Assembly: GCF_004345605.1 (NCBI RefSeq)
Contig: NZ_SLVY01000021.1
Span: 27,944 to 91,943 of the forward strand
Reading direction: 5' to 3'
From: Rhodococcus sp. SMB37
GTDB taxonomy: Bacteria; Actinomycetota; Actinomycetes; Mycobacteriales; Mycobacteriaceae
Length of the DNA stretch: 64,000 nucleotides
Numbering within the stretch: the first letter of the stretch is position 1; every line of letters begins with the position of its first letter. Made by a program: the position numbers and the translations under genes. This document shows, piece after piece, positions 9,387 to 17,359 of this stretch. The notes under the pieces were generated by a model. It searched no databases. It was not told where the DNA came from and saw only the letters and a list, made by a program, of their open reading frames with translations.

Positions 9387-9956
9387 CAGCCACATTCGAC
9401 CCCGAGATCGTCGACACAGAGGACGGTGGTCGCGAACAGCACTGGTCGCTTCCCACCGACGAGGACTCACTGCTGCGCCTGATCCGGCTACTGTTCGACG
9501 AGTACTGGAACGAGATGTGGTTCGGCCTGCTCATCGAAGGTTCGGCGCTCGAAGTCGCGGCACCCAATGCTCCGAAGAAGATCTCGATGTACGACGGGGA
9601 TGTACGACGGGTATGCAACCGTCGACTTCGGTCGCTGGCATTTTCACCTGTGCATCGGCGAACACACCGCGAGCGGACCGGAGCTCGGCCGTATCCGTCG
9701 CTGCAGCCGGGCAGAGCTGTACCGCAGGATCGGTAAGGACGACGCACCGACGTCGTGGGGTGCGCGCCTGTTCAACGGCCGCGACGAACAGATGCTCACC
9801 GTCATGTTGCCCACCCCGTTCCTCACCAACATGCAGCAGCTGACGGACGAACCGGTATGGGCGCGCCTCGAGGCGTGGGACCGCATTCGGTCGGAGTTCC
9901 TCGGCCTGGATCCGGATCCCAGTGACCGAACAGGCAAAGGCTTTCGCCACTCCTGA
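9383..9956 (+). pseudogene. Conserved protein of B12 importer operon, disrupted by 13-bp duplication
   Basis: Begins at GTG 9383 (GTGA overlap with the FhuF-like gene) and reads VTATFDPEIVDTEDGG, LLRLIRLLFDEYWNEMWFG and APNAPKKISMYDG, then shifts frame at an exact 13-bp tandem duplication (9586-9611). In the next frame it continues YATVDFGRWHFHLCIGEHT and ends with SDRTGKGFRHS at 9956. Without one copy of the duplication it would be a continuous protein of about 186 residues. I do not recognise its function; HFHLCIG and paired Glu/Trp stretches suggest a small soluble metal- or ligand-binding fold, but this is only an impression. Strict repeat identity suggests recent damage or an assembly error. 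Confidence 0.8.
9586..9611 (+). repeat. Exact 13-bp tandem duplication (GATGTACGACGGG x2)
   Basis: Two identical copies, 9586-9598 and 9599-9611, lie inside the last gene of the B12 importer operon and change its frame. Deleting either copy gives ISMYDGYATVDFG, which reads smoothly into the downstream half. Confidence 0.95.
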
Positions 9957-9990
9957 CCAGCACAACCGACGACCCTCTCCGACCAAAATG

Positions 9991-10047
9991 CAACGCGCAC
10001 AGGTAGATACAACCCTACGGAACGGTTGTATCTACCTGGTTGCGTTG
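9991..10047 (+). terminator. Intrinsic terminator of the B12 importer operon
   Basis: Arms 9991-10014 and 10024-10047 are nearly perfect inverted repeats (the inner 15 bp, AGGTAGATACAACC plus one, are exact; a short mismatch precedes an outer CAACGC/GCGTTG pair) around a 9-nt loop. The hairpin sits 34 nt after the frameshifted gene. It is the first of two elements filling the 533-nt gene-free stretch 9957-10490; the other is the metE riboswitch. Confidence 0.85.
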
Positions 10048-10100
10048 TAACTGTTGTTTCTGCATTGCCCGTCCGAACGAGGACGTGGCTATACTCCGGG

Positions 10101-10330
10101 ATGCAGTTGGTTCGCCGTGCCGGTCGTGAGGAGCCCCGAAGACCGTGGCGGCGTCGACGTATCCCTCGATCGGGATGCGGAGAGGGAACCCGGTGAGAAT
10201 CCGGGACTGTCCCGCAGCGGTATGCAGGAACGACCGCCGTCATCAGCACTGGGAATCATCCCGGGAAGCGACGGTCAGTAGGTACGGGCCCACCGGCCCG
10301 GGCGCTTGCAAGTCCGAATACCTGCCATCT
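10101..10330 (+). promoter_or_regulatory. Cobalamin riboswitch upstream of metE
   Basis: Conserved aptamer elements occur in order: GGAACCCGGTGAGAATCCGG, GACTGTCCCGCAGCGGTA, a long peripheral arm, CAGCACTGGGAATCATCCCG, and AAGTCCGAATACCTGCC at the 3' end. Outer boundaries are approximate because P1 is not perfect. About 160 nt separate it from the metE GTG; that interval is GC-rich with several possible hairpins. B12 control of metE is established in mycobacteria, where cells with B12 use MetH. Confidence 0.95.
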
Positions 10331-10490
10331 GCGCCGGGCGCGCCGTGCCCGGCGGTGTGCCGCCTCGAGGACTGGGCGCGCGGACCCGCTGCGCTTTCGC
10401 TCCGACACAGTCGGAGACACCGGGGCTCGGTCGGATTCGCGCACTCGACGGGCGGTGGGCCATCCACGACCGACCACCGGAGTACCACCA

Positions 10491-12773
10491 GTGTCTACAT
10501 CCTCTGCACCGGCTTTCCACGCCACCGTTCTCGGATCCGCACGGATCGGACCGAACCGCGAGCTCAAGAAAGCCGTCGAATCCTATTGGGCCGGAATGAT
10601 CGATCGCGACGCACTGGAGAAGGTCGCTGCCGATCTGCGTGCCGGCACCTGGGCTGCGCAGCGCGACGCAGGGCTCGATTCGATTCCCGTCAATACATTC
10701 TCGTTCTACGACCACGTCCTCGACACCGCCGCGATGCTCGGAGCACTGCCGCCGCGGGTGTCGGGTATCGCCGACGACCTCGACCGCTATTTCGCGGCCG
10801 CGCGAGGCAATGACGACGTCGCACCGCTCGAGATGACGAAGTGGTTCGACACCAACTACCACTACCTCGTACCCGAAATCGGCCCGGACACGGTCTTCAC
10901 GCTCGACGCGTCGAAGGTTCTCAGCGAGGTCGCCGAAGCCCGCGCGCTCGGTGTCCCGGCCCGACCGGTCGTGGTCGGCCCGCTGACGTTCCTGCTGCTG
11001 TCGAAGTCCGTCGACGGGCTGGGCCCGCTGCTCGACCGTGTCGGTGAGCTCGTCCCGCTCTATCAGGACCTGTTGTCGCAGCTCGCCGCCGTCGGGGTCG
11101 AGTGGGTGCAGCTCGACGAGCCCGCACTCGTCCGCGATCTCGACGACGCGACCGTCACCGCGGTCGAGCAGGTGTACGGCACGCTGTCGCAGGCACAGGA
11201 CCGTCCCGCGATTCTCGTCGCCTCCTACTTCGGCAACCTCGGTCCTGCGCTCGGCGCACTCGCCCGCACCGGTGTCGAAGGCATCGCTGTCGACCTGGTC
11301 GCGGGTGATTCGGCCGACATCGCCGGACTGCCCGCTCTGGCGGACAAGATGATTGTGGCGGGCGTGGTGGACGGCCGCAATGTGTGGCGCACCGATCTGG
11401 AGAGGACACTGGCGACGCTCGCGACACTGCTCGGGTCCACAGGCTCGGTGGCTGTGTCGTCGTCGTGCTCTTTGCTGCACGTTCCGTACACGATCGAGGC
11501 AGAATCCGGCCTCGACGAGTCGCTGCGCACGTGGCTGGCATTCGGCACCGAGAAGGTCGCCGAGGTCGTCACCTTGTCGACGGCACTGCGCATCGGCCGC
11601 GACGCCGTTGCTTCCAAGCTCGCCGCGGCGCACGCGGCTGCCGATGTACGCGCGTCCGATCCTCGCCTGCGCAACGGCCAGGTGCGCGGCATGCTCGACT
11701 CGATCGCATCGAACCGCACTCGCACGTCGGCCGATCAGCGCCGCGAGATCCAGAGACAGCATCTCGATCTGCCTCTGCTGCCGACCACCACCATCGGCTC
11801 GTACCCGCAGACCACGCGCATCCGGGTGGCCCGGGCCGCGCTGCGCAAGGGTGAGATCGAACGCGCTGATTACGTGCAGCGGATGCGCGACGAGATCGCT
11901 GAAGTGGTGGCCCTCCAGGAGCAGCTCGGATTCGATGTGCTCGTGCACGGCGAGCCGGAGCGCAACGACATGGTGCAGTACTTCGCCGAGCAGCTGGACG
12001 GTTTCTTCGCGACCGAGAACGGCTGGGTCCAGTCGTACGGAAGCCGCTGTGTACGTCCGCCGATTCTCTACGGCGACGTCGCGCGGCCGAATGCCATGAC
12101 CGTCGACTGGATCACTTACGCGCAGTCACTCACCGACAAGCCGGTCAAGGGCATGCTCACCGGTCCCGTGACCATCCTTGCGTGGTCCTTCGTCCGCGAC
12201 GACCAGCCCCTCGCCGACACCGCAGATCAGATCGCCCTGGCCATCCGCAAGGAGACGGTGGATCTGCAGGCCTCAGGAGTCCGCATCATCCAGGTCGACG
12301 AACCCGCTCTGCGAGAACTGTTGCCGCTCCGCACCTCCGAGCAGACGGAGTACCTGAAGTGGGCCGTGGGGGCCTTCCGACTCGCGACGTCGGGCGTAGC
12401 CGACTCGACTCAGATCCACACCCATCTGTGCTACTCGGAATTCGGCGAGGTCATCGAGGCGATCGCCGAACTCGACGCCGACGTCACCTCCATCGAGGCT
12501 GCACGTTCGCACATGGAGGTTCTCGACGACCTCGATGCGGTCGGGTTCGACCTCGGCGTCGGTCCCGGCGTCTACGACATCCACTCACCGCGAGTTCCAG
12601 GCGAGGCCGAGATCGCCGAGTCTCTTCGCGAAGCGCTGCGCGCCGTTCCCGCCGAGCGCCTGTGGGTCAACCCGGACTGCGGACTCAAGACGCGCGGCAC
12701 CGACGAGGTCACGGCGTCGTTGACGAACCTCGTCGCCGCGGCGGCAACGGTTCGATCCGAGGTCGACCGATAG
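10491..12773 (+). CDS. metE: Cobalamin-independent methionine synthase
   Basis: MetE transfers methyl from 5-methyltetrahydropteroyl-triglutamate to homocysteine in the cytoplasm without B12. At 760 residues it is full length for the two-barrel family. The N-terminal barrel contains [16 protein letters not shown]; the catalytic C-terminal barrel contains [12 protein letters not shown], the zinc ligands in HTHLCYSEF (HxC), a following Glu, and the Cys in [10 protein letters not shown] took GTG 10491, preceded by CCGGAG, because the family N-terminus [17 protein letters not shown] follows directly. The upstream B12 riboswitch implies expression only when B12 is scarce. Confidence 0.98.
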   Translation: MSTSSAPAFHATVLGSARIGPNRELKKAVESYWAGMIDRDALEKVAADLRAGTWAAQRDAGLDSIPVNTFSFYDHVLDTAAMLGALPPRVSGIADDLDRYFAAARGNDDVAPLEMTKWFDTNYHYLVPEIGPDTVFTLDASKVLSEVAEARALGVPARPVVVGPLTFLLLSKSVDGLGPLLDRVGELVPLYQDLLSQLAAVGVEWVQLDEPALVRDLDDATVTAVEQVYGTLSQAQDRPAILVASYFGNLGPALGALARTGVEGIAVDLVAGDSADIAGLPALADKMIVAGVVDGRNVWRTDLERTLATLATLLGSTGSVAVSSSCSLLHVPYTIEAESGLDESLRTWLAFGTEKVAEVVTLSTALRIGRDAVASKLAAAHAAADVRASDPRLRNGQVRGMLDSIASNRTRTSADQRREIQRQHLDLPLLPTTTIGSYPQTTRIRVARAALRKGEIERADYVQRMRDEIAEVVALQEQLGFDVLVHGEPERNDMVQYFAEQLDGFFATENGWVQSYGSRCVRPPILYGDVARPNAMTVDWITYAQSLTDKPVKGMLTGPVTILAWSFVRDDQPLADTADQIALAIRKETVDLQASGVRIIQVDEPALRELLPLRTSEQTEYLKWAVGAFRLATSGVADSTQIHTHLCYSEFGEVIEAIAELDADVTSIEAARSHMEVLDDLDAVGFDLGVGPGVYDIHSPRVPGEAEIAESLREALRAVPAERLWVNPDCGLKTRGTDEVTASLTNLVAAAATVRSEVDR

Positions 12774-12799
12774 CGATTCCCAGAAAGCACCCGATCACC

Positions 12800-13192
12800 A
12801 TGACCACGAAACACATTCGCACCACGCACGCCGGGATCCTGCCTCGAACCGACGAGCTGGTGGCCGCCAACCGGGCACGCCGGGACTCCGCAGACGGCTT
12901 CAGGCTCGACACGACGAGCGAGTATTCGGAATGCCGCGAACGTCCGTCACGACCACGAATGGCGGGTGTGGGAGGACGTGACACTGCCCGATGGCAAGCA
13001 GATCGTGCCCGGCGTGATCAGCCACGCCACGAATGTGGTCGAGCACCCCGAACTCGTCGCCGACCGGATCGAGCGGTTCGCGAGCATCGTCGGCCCGAGA
13101 ACGTAATCGCCTCGACCGACTGCGGTCTCGGCGGTCGCATCCACCCGAAGATCGCGTGGGCGAAGCTCGAATCACTCACCAAGGGCGCATAA
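12800..13192 (+). pseudogene. Remnant of a short MetE-like methyltransferase paralogue
   Basis: It starts MTTKHIRTTHAGILPRTDELVAANRARR, the typical opening of the roughly 370-residue methionine-synthase-II-like family, which corresponds to the MetE C-terminal barrel alone. A large internal deletion joins this to NAANVRHDHEWRVWEDVTLPDG and HATNVVEHPELVADRIERF in another frame. A 1-nt loss near 13098 then shifts frame again before the conserved end ENVIASTDCGLGGR, which keeps the zinc Cys, and the TAA at 13190-13192. Three frames and loss of over half the protein make it non-functional. It lies 26 nt after metE and may once have been in the same riboswitch-controlled operon. Confidence 0.88.
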
Positions 13193-13231
13193 TTGGCTAC
13201 CCAGCGTCTCTGGTAGTCGACGCTGAACCGC

Positions 13232-13262
13232 CGTGGTCCGGAAGAAATCCTGCCGGACCACG
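13232..13262. terminator. Intrinsic terminator between metE region and tetR
   Basis: A perfect 10-bp stem CGTGGTCCGG/CCGGACCACG (13232-13241 with 13253-13262) with an 11-nt loop, placed between the MetE-like remnant and the convergent TetR gene that ends at 13271. Confidence 0.75.
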
Positions 13263-13270
13263 CCCGGCCC

Positions 13271-13846
13271 TCATTCGACGGCAAAGCGATCGACGAGCAC
13301 CTCGATGCGACGTGCGGTGCCCTGCGGAGGAACCCTGCCCGTTCGGGTGAGCTCGACCAGACCGTGCACTGCAGCCCAGTAGACCTCGGCCAGCAGACCC
13401 GGTTCGACGGTTCCCGCGACCAGAGTCAACGTGTCGTGTAGGACTTGGAACGACTCACGCATCGGGGCCGGGGCCGCAGGGTCCGCGAAAGGCAGCCCGT
13501 TGTCGAGGTTGAACATCGAGTCGTATACGGCAGGGTGTCGCTCTCCGAACGCGATGTAGGCACTCGTGAGGGCAGCCACAGCGGCGCGTGGCGAGTGGGT
13601 TCCGGAGACCGCTCGGGACAACTCCAGGGTCATCTCGGAAAATCCGTCCAGTGCGACAGCCGCGATGATCTCGTCCTTGCCCCGAAAATGGCTGTAGAGC
13701 ACAGGTTGGCTGTACTCGATCCGTTCCGCCAATCGCCGAGTGGTGACGGCGTCCCACCCTTCTGCCTCTGCCATCTCACGCGCTGCCACGATGATCGACC
13801 TGTGGCGGGAAGCCCGCTCACGCGCCTTGCGCTCCTGCACTGACAT
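13271..13846 (-). CDS. TetR-family transcriptional regulator
   Basis: A 191-residue repressor-type protein. The N-terminal helix-turn-helix is clear (WDAVTTRRLAERIEYSQPVLYSHFRGKDEI, shown in parts: TTRRLAERI, then SQPVLYSHF). The C-terminal ligand domain is of the type with WAAVHGLVELTRTG. It is divergent from the membrane protein gene at 13935, and a 15-bp palindrome sits between them 9 nt from its start. That argues it represses itself and the neighbouring DUF1772-like/NAD(P)-binding pair. The ligand is unknown. Confidence 0.92.
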   Translation of the reverse strand: MSVQERKARERASRHRSIIVAAREMAEAEGWDAVTTRRLAERIEYSQPVLYSHFRGKDEIIAAVALDGFSEMTLELSRAVSGTHSPRAAVAALTSAYIAFGERHPAVYDSMFNLDNGLPFADPAAPAPMRESFQVLHDTLTLVAGTVEPGLLAEVYWAAVHGLVELTRTGRVPPQGTARRIEVLVDRFAVE

Positions 13847-13854
13847 TCCATAAT

Positions 13855-13869
13855 TCTAGCAGCGCTAGA
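13855..13869. promoter_or_regulatory. Probable TetR operator
   Basis: Perfect inverted repeat TCTAGC-AGC-GCTAGA in the 88-nt divergent interval between the TetR gene and the membrane protein gene. Position and symmetry fit an operator for the adjacent regulator; binding is inferred. Confidence 0.6.
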
Positions 13870-13934
13870 TCTTGGGTCGCCGAAATGTTATCGTCGATCC
13901 AATTTCTGGCACTGCTATATCTATGGAGGCTTCC

Positions 13935-14387
13935 ATGCTGAATGCAGTTGCAGTCACCACGGTCGTGGTCTTCGGGATGTTGGTGGGAGTGGAATTCGCC
14001 ATCGCAGTGTTCGTCAATCCGATTATGGATCGAATTCCTGACGATGCCGGTGTGGCTGCTCGCAGCGACGGCGCCCGGGTGCTCGGGCGCGTGATGCCGT
14101 TCTGGTACATCGGCACGCTCGCCTTTGCGATCCTGTGGACGATTCTGGGGTGGGGCGACACCACCGCGTGGATGACGCTGGGGGCGTCGGTGTTGTTGCT
14201 GGTCAGCGTCGTGATGTCGGTCCTGCTTCTCGTACCGATCAACAATCGCTCGATCCGATGGGCAGAAGAGGGAGCGCCGCCGGACTGGAAGGAGCAGGCT
14301 GACACCTGGGACCGCTACCACTATGTGCGGGTTGGCGTCATCGCGCTCGGCTTCATACTGTCGGCAGTGGGATTACTCCTGATCTGA
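13935..14387 (+). CDS. Four-helix membrane protein, DUF1772-like
   Basis: A 150-residue protein with four hydrophobic helices: LNAVAVTTVVVFGMLVGVEF, FWYIGTLAFAILWTILGW, MTLGASVLLLVSVVMSVLLL and VRVGVIALGFILSAVGLLLI. A conserved-looking loop VPINNRSIRWAEE precedes WDRYHYVRV, as in DUF1772 proteins (a family that includes anthrone-oxygenase-like members). ATG 13935 was chosen for GGAGG 5 nt upstream. It is 14 nt before the NAD(P)-binding protein and probably cotranscribed with it under the TetR regulator. The reaction is unknown. Confidence 0.8.
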   Translation: MLNAVAVTTVVVFGMLVGVEFAIAVFVNPIMDRIPDDAGVAARSDGARVLGRVMPFWYIGTLAFAILWTILGWGDTTAWMTLGASVLLLVSVVMSVLLLVPINNRSIRWAEEGAPPDWKEQADTWDRYHYVRVGVIALGFILSAVGLLLI

Positions 14388-14401
14388 CCCGAAGGACGGC
14401 C

Positions 14402-15163
14402 ATGAATAATTCGTCGCCGATAGTCGTCACGGGCGGCACCGGCACCGTCGGCCATCATGTCGTCGACCGCTTGCGCGATGCCGGGCGCCGGGTGCGTGTG
14501 GTCAGCCGTCACGACCGATCCGGCGACACGAAAACCGGACCCGAATGGGCAGTCGCCGATCTGGGCCGCGACGAAGGCATCGAGCGTGCGTTGGCGGGCG
14601 CCGACACCGTGGTGCACTGCGCGACCGGCTACTCCCGACGTGCGGATGTCCGCGCCGCTCGGCACCTCTTCTCGGCCGCGCGAGTCGCCGGAATCGAGCA
14701 CGTCGTGCTCATCTCGATCGTCGGCGCGGACCGGATCCCCTTCGGTTACTACATGGGCAAAGTGGAGGTCGAACTACTGCTGGAACGATCCGGGCTCGGG
14801 TACAGCATCCTGCGCTCCACACAGTTCCACGAACTGGTCGCCGGCCTGTTCACCCGCCAGAGACGCCTACCCGTTCTTCTCACCCCGGATATCCGGATCC
14901 AGCCGATCGCTGCGACCGAAGTCGCCGACGAACTTGCCCGACTGGCAGCGGACCCGCCGGCCGGTCGGGTACCGGAGGTCGGTGGACCCGAGATCATCGA
15001 CGCCCGCGATCTCGCCCGGACCTACGCCGCATCGATCGGTGCACGAAAGAGGATCTGGCCGATCCGGCTCCCCGGGCGCGCTTTTGCGGCGTTTCGTGCC
15101 GGCAACAACCTGACCCCGGAGCGGGCGGTCGGAGTCCAGACCTTCAGCGAGCACCTGGGGTAG
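14402..15163 (+). CDS. NAD(P)-binding atypical short-chain dehydrogenase (NmrA-like)
   Basis: A 253-residue Rossmann protein. The N-terminal VVTGGTGTVGHHVVDRLRDAG is the TGxxGxxG nucleotide motif (residues 8-15), followed by RVVSRHDRSG. The middle has VVLISIVGADRIPFGYYMGKVEVE, where the YxxxK pair is replaced by Y-YMGK, and the family's Pro-Ile-Ala segment follows (IQPIAATEVADELARLA). Members act as NAD(P)H-dependent reductases or redox sensors; the substrate cannot be read here. It is 14 nt behind the DUF1772-like gene, suggesting a membrane oxygenase/redox partner pair under the divergent TetR. Confidence 0.88.
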   Translation: MNNSSPIVVTGGTGTVGHHVVDRLRDAGRRVRVVSRHDRSGDTKTGPEWAVADLGRDEGIERALAGADTVVHCATGYSRRADVRAARHLFSAARVAGIEHVVLISIVGADRIPFGYYMGKVEVELLLERSGLGYSILRSTQFHELVAGLFTRQRRLPVLLTPDIRIQPIAATEVADELARLAADPPAGRVPEVGGPEIIDARDLARTYAASIGARKRIWPIRLPGRAFAAFRAGNNLTPERAVGVQTFSEHLG

Positions 15164-15166
15164 CAC

Positions 15167-15183
15167 GGTCGAGGACCTCGACC
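15167..15183. terminator. Small hairpin between convergent genes
   Basis: GGTCGAG-GAC-CTCGACC, a perfect 7-bp stem 3 nt after the NAD(P)-binding gene and 29 nt before the end of the CitE-like gene on the other strand. Weak as terminators go. Confidence 0.4.
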
Positions 15184-15212
15184 TGTCGTACTCGTCTTCG
15201 TCGGCGGGCAGT

Positions 15213-16127
15213 TCAGCGCCGCATCTGCTCCGCCTGTTCGAGAACGGCGAGCGCCAGCTTGACGTGGGCCGCGTCGACGAGCTGCCCGTCCACGCTGGTC
15301 GCGCCGAGACCGCGAGCTTCCGCCTCGCGATAGGCCTCGAGGTTCCGCTTCGCCTGGCGGATCTCTTCCTCGGTGGGCGAGTACACGTCATTGGCGATGT
15401 CGATCTGCGACGGGTGGATCGCCCACTTGCCGCTGAATCCCAAGGCCGACGCACGACGGGCCTCACGTTCGTAGCCGGTGGCATCCTTGAAATCGGGATA
15501 CGGCGCGTCGATCGCGAGCAGGCCCCCGATCCGTGCAGCGGTAAGCACCTTCATGCGGGCGTAGTGCCAGAAGTCTCCCGGATACTCGTCGCGGGGCTTG
15601 AAGTTCGTGTCGACCCGTGCACCTTGCGACACCGACAGGTCGCCGGCACCGAAGATGAGTGCGTCGAGACGACCGCTTGACGTGGCGATCTCTTCCGCGT
15701 TCGCCACCCCCGCGACATCCTCGATGAGCACCTCGAGCCGAATACGTTTGGCCATCCCGAGTGTGTCCTCGACCTGCGTGAGCAGGGTGTCCACCCACCA
15801 GACATCCCGTGCGGCAGTCACCTTGGGCACGATGATCACGTCGAGGTTCTCACGGGCGCCAGTGAGCACCTCGACGACGTCCCCGTACGCCCAGCGGGTA
15901 TCGATACCGTTCATACGGATCGCCCGGGCCGTGTGCCCCCAGTCGTACTCGTTGAGTGCGCGAACAGCCTTGCCGCGGGCTTCTTCCCGCTCAGCCGGGG
16001 CACAGGCGTCCTCGAGGTCGAGGAACACGAGGTCGGCGTCGGAGGCGGCGGCCTTCGCGAACATCCGTTCGTTCGACGCGGGTGTCGCGAGTTCCGACCG
16101 CCGGATCGGACGTGGCAGCGAGGTCAT
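15213..16127 (-). CDS. CitE-like CoA-ester lyase (HpcH/HpaI aldolase family)
   Basis: A 304-residue TIM-barrel lyase of the CitE/malyl-CoA lyase type, which splits or forms beta-hydroxyacyl-CoA esters with Mg2+. Visible are DADLVFLDLEDACAPAEREEAR (metal and substrate segment), ALIFGAGDLSVSQGARVD, and GKWAIHPSQIDIAN near the C-terminus, all family signatures. The ATG at 16127 overlaps the CoA-transferase stop (ATGA), so the CoA ester it cleaves is probably made by that transferase. A second, different CitE-like gene lies at 20164. Citramalyl-CoA-, malyl-CoA- or related lyase activities are possible; the sequence alone does not choose. Confidence 0.92.
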   Translation of the reverse strand: MTSLPRPIRRSELATPASNERMFAKAAASDADLVFLDLEDACAPAEREEARGKAVRALNEYDWGHTARAIRMNGIDTRWAYGDVVEVLTGARENLDVIIVPKVTAARDVWWVDTLLTQVEDTLGMAKRIRLEVLIEDVAGVANAEEIATSSGRLDALIFGAGDLSVSQGARVDTNFKPRDEYPGDFWHYARMKVLTAARIGGLLAIDAPYPDFKDATGYEREARRASALGFSGKWAIHPSQIDIANDVYSPTEEEIRQAKRNLEAYREAEARGLGATSVDGQLVDAAHVKLALAVLEQAEQMRR

Positions 16128-17359
16128 GAGGCGTTCCTTCCGGACATGATGATGTGTCGGTCGCACAGATCGGCGATCTGCGCGTCGGTGAGGCCGAGGA
16201 CCTCGGTGAGGACTTCCGCGGTATGGGCCCCCAACGCGGGCCCCAGGCTGTCGATGATTCCGGCATTCCCCGAGAATCGCGGTACCGGAGCCTGAACGAG
16301 CATGCTCTCGAGATCCGGATCGTCGATCCTGACGAATACCTCACGGGCCTGCATCTGATCGTCGTCGACGAGTTGGGAGATGTCGTAGACGGGCGCCGCG
16401 GCAATCTCCCCCGCTTCGAACACGTCCATCGCGTCGTCGAGGGTGCGCTGCGCCACCCACTCTGCGACGATCTCGTCGACGTCGTCCAACCGCTTCAGGC
16501 GCCGCTGCGCATCCGAGAAATCCGGATCGTCGACGAGGTCATGGCGACCGATCGCCTTGAACACCCGCAACGCGATGCTCGGCGAACTGGCCGACATCGC
16601 GAGCCATTTGCCGTCCTTCGTCCGGTAGGTGTTGCGAGGTGCCGAGATACCCCACCGGTTTCCACTCCGGTGCGCGATCGCACCGGTCTGGTCGTAGGCG
16701 AGCAACGACTGCTCGAGCAGCCGCGCCAACGGGTCGACCAGGTTGACGTCGATCAGCTGACCGTCTGCGCCGTGGACGTCGCGGTGATACAGCGCCATCA
16801 TGATCGAGTACGCGGCATTGAGTGAGGCGACGCCGTCGGCGAGCATGAAGGACGGTAGCGTGGGCGGTCCGTCCGATTCGCCTGTGGTGTGCGCGAATCC
16901 GCTCATCGCCTCGCCGAGAGTGCCAAAGCCCGGGCGCGGCGACTTGGGACCGGTGAGGCCGAATCCCGTGACATGCAGCATCACGATCTTGGGGTTGATC
17001 CTCCGGAGTGCGTCGTAGTCGAGGCCCCACCGAGTGAGAGTTTGCGGCCGGGTGTTCGCAACGACGACGTCGCATTCCGCCGCGAGACGTCGTACGAGCT
17101 CTTGACCATCGTCGGTGCGGAGATCGATCGTGATGGAGCGCTTGTTGCGTCCGATGCTCTTCCAGACGAGTCCGATCCCGTCCTTCTGCACACCCCACCC
17201 TCGGATCGGGTCGCCGCCCTGCGGCTGCTCGACCTTGATCACGTCGGCGCCGAACTCGCCGAGATACGTGGCCGCGAGCGGTCCGGCCGCCAGGGTTGCA
17301 AGATCGAGCACCCGGATACCGTGCAGCATGGTGCTACGCGACGGTTCTGGGTCAGGCAT
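16124..17359 (-). CDS. CaiB/BaiF family (class III) CoA-transferase
   Basis: A 411-residue enzyme that moves CoA from a donor such as succinyl-CoA to a carboxylic acid in the cytoplasm. It has HGIRVLDLATLAAGPLAATYLGEFGADVIKVE, typical of the family start, SIGRNKRSITIDL, and GFGLTGPKSPRPGFG. The catalytic Asp is expected in SFMLADGVASLNAAY. Start ATG 17359 overlaps the upstream monooxygenase stop by 8 nt; an internal Met ten codons on is a possible alternative. Order monooxygenase, CoA-transferase, CitE lyase suggests oxidation of a substrate to an acid, activation to its CoA ester, then carbon-carbon cleavage. Confidence 0.94.
   Translation of the reverse strand: MPDPEPSRSTMLHGIRVLDLATLAAGPLAATYLGEFGADVIKVEQPQGGDPIRGWGVQKDGIGLVWKSIGRNKRSITIDLRTDDGQELVRRLAAECDVVVANTRPQTLTRWGLDYDALRRINPKIVMLHVTGFGLTGPKSPRPGFGTLGEAMSGFAHTTGESDGPPTLPSFMLADGVASLNAAYSIMMALYHRDVHGADGQLIDVNLVDPLARLLEQSLLAYDQTGAIAHRSGNRWGISAPRNTYRTKDGKWLAMSASSPSIALRVFKAIGRHDLVDDPDFSDAQRRLKRLDDVDEIVAEWVAQRTLDDAMDVFEAGEIAAAPVYDISQLVDDDQMQAREVFVRIDDPDLESMLVQAPVPRFSGNAGIIDSLGPALGAHTAEVLTEVLGLTDAQIADLCDRHIIMSGRNAS

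Noticed and set aside
10275..11948. Long antisense frame (557 codons) opposite metE
   Set aside because: Mirror of strong codon bias in metE; the product is low-complexity Arg/Asp/Gly with no family feature. The same applies to long frames at 5464-6792 (minus), 37891-39450 (plus), 49097-50251 (minus) and 58671-60494 (minus).
1210..13192. Insertion sequences as cause of the gene decay
   Set aside because: No transposase fragment, terminal inverted repeats or target duplications could be found; damage is by deletions, point changes and short tandem duplications.
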